Source: Sphagnum compactum
Taxonomy: Eukaryota > Bryophyta > Sphagnopsida > Sphagnales
NCBI GenBank assembly: GCA_965153455.1
Contig: OZ234502.1
Span: 7,099,495 to 7,163,494, forward strand
Direction of reading: 5' to 3'
DNA: 64,000 nt
Made by a program: the position numbers and the translations under genes. Of the stretch, positions 38,930 through 51,290 are shown one piece after another; position 1 is the stretch's first letter; each line of letters starts with the position of its first letter. The notes beneath the pieces are model-generated. The model was not told the origin of the DNA, searched no databases, and saw nothing but the letters and a program-made list of their open reading frames with translations.

Positions 38930-41180
38930 AATTCTGTAATAATTCTGCACAAACTCAATTTCTCATATCAATGGAAAGAAAAACAACACATTATGAAAAA
39001 ATATAGAAACAAAAAAAATAGAATAATATTGTTCTTCCTCATAAAAAATTGTTCCCTAATCTCCTTGAGCTCCTTCTTCCCTATTCTATGGATAAACTAC
39101 TACTCATAATCCTCTTCATCCTCACAATGTCTTTTAGATCAACTCAATTCTCCTACCATCACTATTAGAAATAAGCCAAAATATAACCACTACATTTGTG
39201 ACTATTTTTTAGAGTTTTTGCAACTATAAGATCAAATTTCAATTATTTGGTCATTGTTACGACTTTGTTGCAATTGTTGATAATTTCATCCTATGAGTTG
39301 GATGGTTTTTATGTCTATTTTCATCCATGAATAGGCTTATATGTCCCATTATTCACCATAATCACCATGTTACTTGCATTCAACTAGAGATATTTTACGC
39401 TGACTTAAGGGTATATTTTTATGTATGCATTATAATTGTATTTAGGATATATTACCCATATGATAAATGTGTATTTTTTGGTATATTAATTATGCATATG
39501 TATGTCCAATGGTCATATATTGAAATTGGAAATTGATATTTTGAATCCAAAAATTAATATTTGAACAATGAAAATTGTTATGTAGATTATTAAAAAAATT
39601 ATTTGACTCTCAAAATTGCTAAATCTAATTTTTTAAGAAAATATTTGAATTTCAAATTTAATATTTGAGTTTTAAAAATGTTATTTGAATCTGAAAATTG
39701 ATATTTCAATTCCAATATATATATGTATATATATATATATATGACACTGATATTTGAGTTCTGAGAATTGTTATTTGAATCTAAAAATCAATATTTCATT
39801 TTGAAAATTATAATAAAAGCTATAACAAATGAGATAGTCAAAAAACTAATTAATGACAAAATAGCTAGCCACTAGCTTCAATAATAGTTTAATAAATAGT
39901 CTTATTATCATTATTAAATATTTTTTGTAGTAAAACATATCATTTTTAAAAACTAATATTATATTTTATATGATGACATGAATAATTATTAAAGGACTAG
40001 TATAGGTCCTCAAATTATTATTTACGTTTAGTATTAATCGTATTATATATTGATTATTATGATTATTAATAGCTAGAACAAATGAGACAATAACTTAAAT
40101 TTTTTTTTAAAAACTAGATTATTTATTAGCTACAATAAAAATAATTTTTTATTATTATCTATTAATTTTTATTACTTATAATAATGGATATAATTAGTAG
40201 GTAAAACAAGCTAGAATATCACATTGGGTACCAGGAAGTAGTTGCAAATAAGTTCCAACTAGGTCGATGACATTAACAATTAAAATGTTTAACCCATATG
40301 CTTTGTCTTTCATTATTTTCATATGTAGTATAAATAGGTGCACTAGAAAGCTTGAAAGTGGAAGTCTCATTCAAGGGATGAGCCAATAAAAGAGGCTTGA
40401 CCCTAAAGGCTAAAACCTAAGATAGAATAAGGGATTATCAAGTAAACTTGCTTGACTAGCCTAAGCCTACCTATTGACTTTAAATTAAATAATCTCAATT
40501 TAATTAATTAGCTAACTTGGTATGAAATAGTGTTGCAACGTGCCATGTGTCATCAAAAAATTCGCTTTTAAGAAATAAATGGACACAATTAATATGCCAT
40601 GTGGCAATATGTTATTTTGCCATGTGTGATATACTAAAACCATCCAAAATGAACAATGTGGATATTTTTCAAATTTTAATATTTTTTAATATTGTCGTGC
40701 ATGGCAACACATCATTTGTTGTTTGGGTGACCAAATTAGTCGCATGGTAAGTCACAAATGACAATAAATATATAATAAGTCAAAGGATGAAATTGTATTT
40801 CTTTGAATTTTTTTACATCTATAATCCATGTCACCTGCGACTATTGTTTTATGCGACTTGTCCAAGGCGACTAAAAGGATTTTACTTGTAAATGTTGCTT
40901 ACGACTAAGAATTAGTCACAAAAACAAACAAAATAAGACCTTTTTTTACTAGTGCATAAACTAATTTGAATTTAATTTCAATAGTTTTAATCCTACTTAA
41001 TCATCTTCTACTTTTATCCACCCTGCCACTTACTGAAACCACCTTTGTCCAACCTGTCCAATAGGGACAACATAACTCATGTTCAACACTTCCATCCAAT
41101 TTCTCCAACAAAGATAGTATAACTTTACCTTTAACATCTCCCACCTAGGCCTATCAATGCCACACAACTTAAAATGTCTA
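38930..41180 (-). repeat. LTR fragment split by a CACTA element
   Basis: Read on the minus strand, 41150-40958 and then 39159-38930 parallels 53700-54480. Shared phrases include GTTGTCCCTATTGGACA, GGACAAAGGT.GTTTCAG, AGAACAATTTT-like and AGGAAGAAnA, and TTTTTTTGTTTC-like words. The start TGTTAAAGG follows GGTGGGAGA, like a polypurine tract. The 39160-40954 insertion separates the two parts. Confidence 0.5.
39160..40954. mobile_element. Non-autonomous CACTA element, 1795 bp, TSD CAT
   Basis: The left end is CACTATTAGAAAT and the right end, reverse complemented, is CACTAGTAAAAAA. CAT directly precedes (39157-39159) and follows (40955-40957), which is the 3-bp target duplication typical of CACTA (En/Spm) transposons. 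Subterminal GCGAC/GTGACTA words cluster near both ends (39200-39280 and 40830-40920). There is no transposase, so mobility would need a helper. It sits in an LTR fragment. Confidence 0.75.
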
Positions 41181-42514
41181 CACCATTTGCAACTGGTGTA
41201 AAAACAATTCTTGCAATTACATAAACAATGCACACTCCTCCAATAAGGATAAGAAATCAACCTATTCATGAATATCACTTTGGTTTATAAGATTCTTTAA
41301 AATATATGTTTAAGGAAATATATTTGTCAAATGAGTTTAATTACTTATTGAAAATCATTAAAAGATCACCAATTCTTGGCATACAAGAATTCAACAACAT
41401 GAGTGAAGTGGAAATCATCTTTAGTCAACAATGGCTATTAAAGGCCACTAAATGCAATAACAAATTGCTAGTTGCTTTGATCAACAAAATCCACACCTGT
41501 CAAGAAAAGTTATAAAACAAACATTTAATATAAAATATTTCAAAATTTGGGATGTTAAAATCAATGCCACACAACATGCTTCAAACAATTTTCGGGTTGA
41601 CACAAGTCATGGATAGGATGTATGTAAAGGGGCAACTAGATTGACCATCTCTTAACCCAAGTATTAACAATGCAAATAAGGGGGCTAAATAGATAATTCG
41701 ACCCACCATTTCTAGTATGCACATTCCCAAATTTAAATTTGATATTGAATAACTATTGTTATAATGGAGATGCAACAACTTGGAAAAAACACAAATTCAT
41801 CATAGATGTGTACCAAATATATATGTCTCAATAACATGTTGGCACTATAAAAACTATTGAAGGTTTCCAATTGAGTATTCCAAGGTTTCATTCCAAACTT
41901 GTAGTTAGAACTATGAACTTTAACTTAGATTAAAAGACTAGTGTTGGGTGGTTATTTAAAAAATCTCACCTCCTACGGTTCTAGTTACTAATGCAAATAC
42001 TTGTTATAACAAGTGGAGGCGAATTCAATACAAAGGTTATTTACTAGTTATAGATATTACTTATTCCCATTTTATTTCATTCAAATAATATCTAGATTTT
42101 TAGATAACATATATTATGTTGCAATGATACAACATGCTAGTTCTTTGACATGACCTAGCTAAACATGTGGAATTGGACATGTTGAAGATTTCTTGAAAAT
42201 TCAAATTGCATCTGGAATCACAATGTTTAATAAGTACTACAAATTTCATAAAGACTAAAAATCATTTCAATTATTTTTTGAATATATTTGCATTTTTTAG
42301 TATGTTGTGACATATCTGTTTTTAGTACAAATATATTCTAACATCACATCATATTATATTAAAAAATGTAGTTTCTTTGGAATTTGACTTATTTGGTTTT
42401 TGACCAACCATAATATGCAAAAACATTTTGAAAATCCTTCATAATAATGACATGGTTGAAATTCAAACATGGGACCCCTAAAAAATAATACAATGTGATA
42501 ATAATCTTGGCCCC
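41181..42514. other. AT-rich intergenic sequence
   Basis: No gene. 42210-42380 is the second copy of the dispersed segment also seen at 31030-31215. Confidence 0.4.
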
Positions 42515-44040
42515 CCCCTATAGTGTGTTTTCACCCAATAGTGATAGCAATTCCCAAGAAGAATGGAAAGCTTAAAATTTGTGTAGACTTCAGAAAACTA
42601 AATGTAGCCACAAAGAAAGGTCCATACCCATTGCCTTTTACAAATAAAGTTCTAAACACATTTGTAAGGCATGATGTTTATTCCTTTTTAAATGGATATT
42701 ATGGATATCACTAGATATCTATAACACCAAAAAACAAATATAAAACAACCTTTGTAATATATTAAAGAGCCTTTATTTGGATAGTGATGTTTTATGGAAT
42801 GAAAAATGGACCTCCTGTTTTTTAGAGGGTAGTGAATAAAGCCTTCAACAATTATCTAGATAAATTCATGAAATTTTTTCTAGATGATTTCATTATTTAT
42901 AGTGATATGGATATTTATTTAGAAAAGCTTAGGTTGTGTTTCTAAAAATGCAGAGAATTTGGGATTAATATGAACCCAGATAAGTGTGCTTTTATGGTAT
43001 TTTCAAGGATGATACTACGGTTCCTAGTCTCAAAAGATGGTAAACTACTAGATTCTTAAAAAATCTAAGCCATAACTTTCAGATGGATGTACCCACAAAT
43101 CCATAGCATATTTAGATATTCAATGGAATGGCTTACTTATGTAGATGCTTCATCAAGAGTTTTGCATTTGTAATGGCCCCAATTACTAACTCATGAAGAA
43201 GACAAAACATTTTTGTGGACTTCATAGTGTTAGGCATCTTGGGAGTTGATGAGGTAAAAGTAAATAGAAGCACCTATTCTGATATCTCCAAATTGGGATG
43301 TAGAGTTTCACATTGATACAAATGCATAATTGTTAACTGTAGGTGTTATGTGAGCACAAAACTTGAAAGGGAAACATGATCAGCATATTGTCATATATGC
43401 TTCTAAACTTTTGAATAAAGTACAGAGAAATTACAGTACCATAGATCATGAAGCCTTAACAATGCTATTTGCATTTCATAAGTTTAAGCATTACCTACTT
43501 GGTAATAAGTTTGTGTTTTATGTTGATCATATGGCTTTGGTTTATATAGTGAACAAACCATAGGTTTTAGGTTGTATTGCTAAATGGTTAATTCTATTTC
43601 TAGAATATGAATTCACTATAGTATACAAACCAGGACGTACACATGTACTGGTATATCCATTATCTGGGTTACCAAATACTACAAAACCAACAAGGGTACC
43701 TAATCAAACCATAGATGCAACACTATTTCTATTACATCCAATATGGCTACAAGAAGTCAAGGATTATTTATAAATAGGACAAATGCCTAAAGTTCTAACC
43801 AACATTTAGAAATAAAAGTTGCCAAAACGAATAAAACCTTTTACGATACAAGATGGAGTACTATATCGCATGGGCCATGATAACAAATTTTGACAATGTA
43901 TAACCACAAAGGAAGCACAAAAGATATTGTGGGAGGTGCTCCATGCGGGTTTTGGTGGTGGTCATTTTGCAGCAACCAACACTGCCAAAAAGATTCTCGA
44001 TGCAAGATACTGGTGGCCCACATTGTTGGATAATGCTACC
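42515..44040 (+). pseudogene. Ty3/gypsy pol remnant (RT, RNase H, integrase zinc domain)
   Basis: In order on the plus strand: reverse transcriptase beginning HPIVIAIPKKNGKLKICVDF, continuing through FLDDFIIYSD near 42875 (the catalytic x-x-D-D box) and NMNPDKC-like sequence. RNase H follows around 43300-43560, with IVIYASKLLNKVQRNYSTID and FVFYVDHMALVYIV. The integrase zinc domain near 43930-44035 has LHAGFGGGH and ARYWWPTLL. Frames are broken by several in-frame stops. The integrase core is missing because sequence changes abruptly at about 44040 into CACTA-like DNA. Confidence 0.85.
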
Positions 44041-47000
44041 TACAATATAAATAATCATGTCCATTCCAACCCATGCATTTGCGACTTTTGTCCAAATCAA
44101 CCATTTTTGCAACTTTAGATATGATTACCCTCTATGCACTAAAAGGAATTTGCATATTAATGACTGGTTTTTTCGACTAATTTTCAATTGTAAATGTCAC
44201 ATGTGACTACAATTTGCTCTATTCACTTTAAACAAGTTGCATAAAATTTCAGTTGCAAAAGACAATACATGGAACAATACATGGCACTAAGTCGCAATGG
44301 TAGTTGCATGAAGATGTGACTTACATGAACATTTCATCCATCCAAATTAGCTTACGTGGCGCTGTCATTTTGCGACTGCGTTTATCAATAAACAATGGAG
44401 TTGCATTAATTATATAAATATTTTTTAAATATTAATTCTTTAGATACTAAAAATGAAACTATTATTTATGTATTTATATGTATATTACATTATTGATAAT
44501 TTCATTAATTTCAGGGTATAAGTTGTTGACACTTGTCATTATTTAGGCTAGACTAAAAATCTTAGTTTAGCTTATTAGGTAGGCCACCTAATCTACCTAA
44601 TAGGCTATGTAAGTAAGGAATATTCGATCAACGTACCACCAAACCACTTCACTTTTTGTGACAATATGGTAATGTGTATTCTATTTACCTTATTTGATTC
44701 AAAACATTACACAAAACATCATTTTCAATGTTTGATATCTTATTGATAATTTGTCCAAATGGCAAGATTTAAAGTTTAATCTTAAAGTTTTTTCAATAAT
44801 GTACACAACTATGTATTTTTTCTTTCAAAAATGTAAATGAAATTGAAAAAAAAAAAAACTTGAATGTTGTTATTGAATACCATTTCAATGACCATTCCTT
44901 GGAAAAACATTATTCAAGCACATGATTTATGAATGGAAAAAAATGTTGTGGATAATATAATAACAAATAAAATTTCATTTGATTCTAAAAATTACATTAT
45001 ACAATTTTGCTTTTGCGTATCATAATTTAATAATAGAATTTAATTTAGATGTGTGATCTATAATTTATTCACATATAATATTTATAAATATCTTATATTA
45101 ATCATATTACTTATGATGTAAAAGATTAATCTAAAAATTCGATTTTAATTTTTAAATATCAATTAATGCTATATAAGTAATTGATTTTATGGAATTTTAT
45201 TATTTTCTACTTTTACATTTATAATATATTAATATTTAAAGTAAATTATGATTAAAAACATAAATGTAAAAATATATTATATATTTTCACATCTCAAACC
45301 TCTATTTGATTTTTTAAAGTTATATTATTATATATATTTTCTTATAATATATTATAATTTTACTAGCAAAAATTAATTTAGATATATGATATATAACTTA
45401 GTCACATATAAGGTTTATAAATGGATCATAAATTAACCCTACTACTTAGCCTAATAGCTAGATTAATTACATAATCTACCTAATTAAGTAATTAATTTAT
45501 ACAAAAACTTTATCACATATTAATTACCCCTACTATTTATTACTTAACCCATGTACATACTTCCTACTATATATCCTACTTAGTTACTACCTATTATATA
45601 GCTTAATTTATAAATAGACTAATTGCATAGCCTATGTAATTAATTAATTAAACATAACATTATTTCATACAACACAATAAAACAACTACTAATAATTAGC
45701 CTACTTATATACTAGTACCCAATACCTACTACCTACTACCTATTACCTAGCCTACCTAATAATTAATTAATTAAAAAAATTATGACATATCAACTTGATA
45801 AAATTTAATGTTGGAAATTCTAAATAATTATGCATATTTACCATTGCCATGGGTCCTTTAAAGTTTCACAAACCTCCCAAACCCTATTACACATTTAATG
45901 GTTAGTTCATTCAAAAAAGCTAAGGAAAAAATTAGACAACAAAATCCAACAATTTCATTGGCCAACTCATTTTTGTTACATTTAATTTCATGTACATTTG
46001 TAATTAGGATTTGTAGTCGCAATTGAAGTTGAATAAGATGCCATGTGGTGTCTAGTGTTTATGAACTACATCCCAAGTCTCAGAAACAACTACATTTTCA
46101 TCTATTTTGAAATGCCACTAAAAATAGATGATATACGTCCACTTTTCATCATCACGTTCATCCAAATTGACATTAGTTGGAAGTCATAGTTGCATATGCA
46201 AGTACAAACCACTTTTTAGTTGTTTTTATAACTACAAGTCATTTTTACCATGGTGCCACGAAGGATAGTTGCAACAATAGTTGAAAAATGGTTGATTTGG
46301 ACACAAGTCGTAAATGTGTGGGTTGGTATGGACAAAATTCCTTATAGTGTGTGGCACTAGGTAAAAATGACTAATAGTCGCATAAACAATTACAAAGTGA
46401 TTTGTAGTTGCATATGCAACTTATAATTGTAATTAATGTCGATTTGAATGAAAATCAAAATGAAAAATATACAATTTGATTTGCGACTATAAATCCTAGT
46501 CACAAATGCACATGTAAATTTAATGTGAAAAAGAAATGAGTTGGCTACTGAACTTGTTGGATTTGGTGGTCTAATTGTTTTTCCTTAACTTTTTTCAATG
46601 AACTAACTATTAATGTGTAGTAGGGTTTGGTGGGTTTGTGAAAATTTTAGAAGACCCGTGGCAGTTAATGGTAGAAATAGGGCTAGGTTATAGGTAATAT
46701 GTGGTTAAATAATAGGTATTTTATCATGTTGATATGTTATAGTGTTTTTTATTTAGTTAATTAATTAGGTACTATAGGTAGTAGGTATTAAATAGTATGT
46801 AAATTAATTAGTAGTATGCATTTCATTGTGTTGAATGAAATAATGTTATGTTCAATTAATTAATTAGGCTACGTGATTAATCAATTACTAAGTTGTAAAT
46901 CATAAAGTAATAAATAGTAGGCAATATCTATTAATTATATGGCATTAATTAATATTTAAATATCTAGATTAATTTTTTATATCAGATATAATATAGTTAA

Positions 47001-47420
47001 TAAAACAAATTCACTACATTTCTATTATAATTAATTTATGATCCATTTATAAATACTATATGTGAATAAATTATATATCACACATTTAATTAAATTCTAT
47101 TGGTAAAATTATGATATATCAAAAGAAAAATTGTATAATATAATTTTTAGAATCAAATGAAGGTTTACTATATGAAATTTATTTATTTATTTATTTTATT
47201 TTTATATTATCCATCTATAAATAATTTGATGAAACTTATTTTTTACATTGAATGGTCATTGAAATTGTATTGAATAACGAAATTCAATTTTATTTTTTTC
47301 AAATCAATTTATATTTTTAAGACAGAAAAAAAATGTTTGTGTACATTATTGGAAAAAATTTAAGTTTAAACTTGATTTATTCATTAGGTAGGTAGGTAGG
47401 TAGGTAGGGTAGGTAATTAA
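44041..47420. repeat. Large imperfect palindrome of CACTA-family sequence
   Basis: Arms pair over more than 1 kb around a centre near 46300. Matched landmarks: GTTGCATATGCAA (46189 and 46407); the AAACCCTATTACACATT region of the left arm with the complementary segment at 46615-46660; CATAACATTATTTCAT (left, 45651) with ATGAAATAATGTTATG (right, about 46847); ATAATGTACACAA (44797) with TTTGTGTACATTAT (47337). The left arm is about 0.46 kb longer because of extra, partly duplicated sequence (45365-45440 resembles 45020-45100). CACTA-type ends occur at 46349 (TTCCTTATAGTG) and 46355 (CACTAGGTAAAAATGACTA). A subterminal match to the former lies at 44057-44110. No target duplication was established, so element boundaries are unclear. 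Confidence 0.7.
47385..47414. repeat. (TAGG)n microsatellite
   Basis: Tandem TAGG units with one interruption, at the outer edge of the palindrome's right arm. Confidence 0.85.
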
Positions 47421-47499
47421 TTAATTAATTAATATTTTTATATAAATTTGAAATAAAATATTTTTAAAAATATATATTTTTGGTTGCTGCCCAAATTAT

Positions 47500-48740
47500 A
47501 TTATTGTCATGGTGGTTCAGTAAAAAAACTTGGTAAAAAAACCCAGTAAAAAAAACCAACAAAACGGACCTAGTCAAAATGGTCAGGTCCAAAATGACTT
47601 GTCTAGAATGGCACTTTGGTCAAGTTAGACATGGGGGCAAAAAAACCATATAGGGGTTTTTTGACCGAAATTCTTGGTCAAAAAGGCCGTGATAACTTAC
47701 AAAAATGTTATATCCATCATGACAACTATTAATGGAAAATTTGCAGATTGGGCAAATACCATGTTCAAACAATTGATCAAAGAATTACTTATATGGAAAA
47801 CATTTCAAACCAAGATGTTGAAAGGTATAATCAAGGTTGATCCCAAGAAAAATGTATGCCATTTTGCATTGGTAATTGAGGTGTTGATGCAATATTTCTT
47901 TTCATAAACCAATTCACAAATGCCAACTGAATCGGCACCTTCGAAAGGCACACATTTAAAGCTTCAACATCCAAGGCTAATGCTTCAAAGTTGAAGGATA
48001 GATTGCGAAAAACAAAACATCTTCTAACATCATCGAATATATTTTCAAAACAGACCTTGGGTAGACACAAATAGAACATGGGCCAATAAAGTACAGTGAA
48101 CTTTAAGGAAGAAGACAAGGAGAGGCCTTTAAAGCTCAAGAAGAGAAGGCAGATGAGAGGAACAATAAATTGAATTTCGAAGGTATCAATATCATATGTT
48201 GTTTTAAGACAACAATCTTAGGAAGAAGTATAGAAACCTACATCACCTTCACATGTTGATAAGACATAAAAAATTATTAAATAGGATTTAGAGGTTGAGG
48301 ATTTTCATGGACAATAAGTTCCATGTAGGCTGAATTTAGTACAATCACAACAGGGGCACAAACAATAATATGTGTCTCCAAATCCAAAAATGACTGGATG
48401 GTCTCCACCATGTTCACCATCTCCACAACAACAGGAACAAATACATCTTACAACAATTCAAATTCCACAACAAGATGATAGGCCATCATCTTCAACAAGA
48501 TTGTATGATTTAGGAGCTCGGTTTGGGACTTACAGGAGTGGAGTACCATTTGTTGAAACATCTAGAGGGGATATTCCATTGTGTTAGACATAACACATAG
48601 TTGGTTTTTTGAGTTAGGAGGTAAATGCAGATCTGAAGATTGTTGAACTATTTCAATATGTAACAAACTAGAGCATGAAGATGGAGTAGACAAGAATTGA
48701 GTTGTTAAGATTCAAATTGCTATGTAAAACAGAAAAGCTA
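47500..48740 (+). pseudogene. Degenerate retroelement-like coding stretch
   Basis: Broken frames include 47674-47907 (a Lys-rich helix-like segment) and 48372-48587 (Pro/Gln-rich, with SPPCSPSPQQQEQIH-type sequence and RLYDLGARFGTYRSGVPF). No named domain is recognised. It is placed here because the sequence stops at the inverted-repeat element beginning 48744 and similar A-rich, coding-like sequence resumes after 52650, ending in a polypurine tract at about 53690. An interrupted retroelement is inferred, not shown. Confidence 0.35.
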
Positions 48741-50089
48741 GAGGGGTCCATTCACGATTGGGGTACCAAAAAGGAGTGTTTAAGTTTTTTAAGGACTTGA
48801 AAGGACAACTTTGGATTTTTGTTTATCTTACATTATTATAGTTGTAGTGGATTGTTGTATGCTAATAGGTAAAATGATGTCTTGTTAAATTAATAAAAAT
48901 ATTTAAAAATAATTTGGATACTATGTAAATGTCATTTTGAGTCTTGTAAACTAACTATATCAAGTGTCTAAATTGCATTTTTTTTTTGGAATAAAATGAA
49001 TGCATAAATTCATACAATTGATTTGAAACTTTTTGTACAAAAAAACCTAGGGCATGTTTTAAACAAATTTATTAAGTGAGAAAAATCGATTAGTCCAATT
49101 TAAAATAATTCATGTGATAGTGATGAGTTTTCACATTCATACATAATTTTGTATGAATATTTTGTTTATAGTTAGAAATTTAAAAAATCCTAGAAAATCC
49201 CAAAATGAGTATCAATGGACAACCAAACATGTTTTTTGGCAAGATTATTTCTTGCACATGTGATGTGCACCCAAAGCTAAACATTTTGAACCCATTGAAC
49301 ATAATCGTTTTGTCCAATGGTTAAAAAAAAGAGTCATTTGCCTTGCATCCACTACTACTAAAGTGGGGTGTAATTTACTAGCTTAAATCACTATGGGACC
49401 TTAAAAGTGAAATAATTTCATTGCATTTTACTGATTTCACCTAGTGAAAGTTATTTCATTATAATATCACTATGTAGACATCATGTTTCATTTCTAGTTA
49501 ACATAATTCACTATTACAATTTACTATAGCAAATAGGTTTATTTCTATATTTAAAAAAAAATTATATCTATGTTACTTTATGATATACCCTATATAATTT
49601 TAAGCTACTTTAGTTATTTTAACTTATATTTTATGTTATTATAGGCTATTATAAATTATTGTACCCTAAATTATTATATGTTATTTTACCTTAAAGTATC
49701 TTAACTAGTTTATTATAAGCTTTTAAATTATTTAAAATTAAATTATTCAACTACTTTTAGGCTCTACCTTAGGTTATTTTATTTAAAAATAATATATGTT
49801 ATTTCAAGTTATACTTTAAATTATTCAAGGTCATTCTACTTATTGTTATTATAAATTATTTTATCCTAAGCATAATAACTTTAAAATAATCTAAAACAAA
49901 ATATAATGACCTAAGGTAAAAATAACTTAGAAAAAAAAATAATAACCTATGAAAAATAATTTTAAATACCTTAAATATAATAACTACCAATAGCCTATGA
50001 TATTATAACATAAAATATCAAACAATAATTTATACTACAATAATCACCAATAGTTGTAATATAACATATAATAACCAACAATAATTTAT

Positions 50090-50845
50090 AATACATTAAC
50101 CAACAATAACCATTAATAAAATAGCCATCAATAATCACCAATAAAATAACCACCAATGGCTTATAACGGAATAATCACCAATAGCTATTAATAGAATAGC
50201 CACCAACAACCAATAATATAATAGCCACCAATAGCCATTAATAGAATAACCACCAATAGTCATCAATATAATAACCACCAATAGCCATTAATAGATTAAT
50301 CACGAATAGCCATTACTAGAATAACCATCAATAGCCATTAATAGATTAATCACGAATAGCCATTACTAGAATAACCATCAATAGCCATTAATACATTAAT
50401 CACGAATAGCCATTAATAGAATAACCACCAATAGCCATTAATAGAATAACCACCATTAGCCATTAATAGAATAGCCACCAGTAGCCGTTAATAGAATAAC
50501 CACCAGTAGCCATTAATAGAATAGCCACCAGTAGCCATTAATAGAATAGCCACCAGTAGCCATTAATAGAATAGCCACCAGTAGCCATTAATAGAATAGC
50601 CACCAGTAGCCATTAATAGAATAACCACCAGTAGCCATTAATAATGGCCATTAATAGAATAACCACCAGTAACCATTCATATAATAGGCACCAATAACCA
50701 CCAATAGAATAACCATGAACAGCCACCAATAGAATAATTACTAATGGCCATTAATAGAATAACCACCAATAACTATTAATAGAATAGGTACCAATAGCCA
50801 TTAATAACCACCAATAGCATTAATAAAAGAACAACCAATAGCCAT
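50090..50845. repeat. 25-bp minisatellite array
   Basis: Tandem units of the type AATAGCCATTAATAGAATAACCACC with variants AGTAGCC/ATAGCC. The array is most regular at 50400-50640. A 50-bp higher-order unit containing GATTAATCACGAATAGCC repeats near 50290-50400. There are no conserved spacers, so it is not a CRISPR array. Confidence 0.9.
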
Positions 50846-50904
50846 ATATTATAATTACTTAGGATTGCCAAAAATAATCAAAGGTGAAATAATTTATAAT
50901 AAAC

Positions 50905-51290
50905 GAAAATAGCTTAAGGTGAAATAATTTTCAATAGCCAAAAGTAATTTATAATAGCTACAAATAGTCTAAATTGAAATAATTTACAATAGTAAAAAAT
51001 AACATATAATAGACAAAAAAACTTACAATAGCTGAAAATAGCCTAAGGTGAAATAAGTTAAAATAACCAAAAGTAATTTATAATGACTACAAGTAGTCTA
51101 AATTGAAATAATTTGCAACATCCAAAAATAACATAGAATAGCAAAAAAACTTACAATAGCTGAAAATAGCCCAAGGTGAAATAAGTTCAAATAACCAAAA
51201 ATAACTTAAAATAACCAAAAGTAGCCTAAGGTGAAATAGCCAAAAATAACCAAAAGTCATTTAAAATAGCCATAAATAGCCGTAAATAAT
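50905..51290. repeat. 128-bp tandem repeat, about three copies
   Basis: Units begin GAAAATAGC(C/T)(T/C)AAGGTGAAATAA at 50905, 51034 and 51162, with a truncated fourth near 51215. Each contains AGTCTAAATTGAAATAATTT and CAAAAAAACTTACAATAGC. Sequence at 49600-49870 resembles the same units in inverted orientation. Confidence 0.8.

Noticed and set aside
50090-50845. Regular short repeats resembling a CRISPR array
   Set aside because: Units are head-to-tail 25-bp copies with no unique spacers, in plant nuclear DNA inside a transposon.
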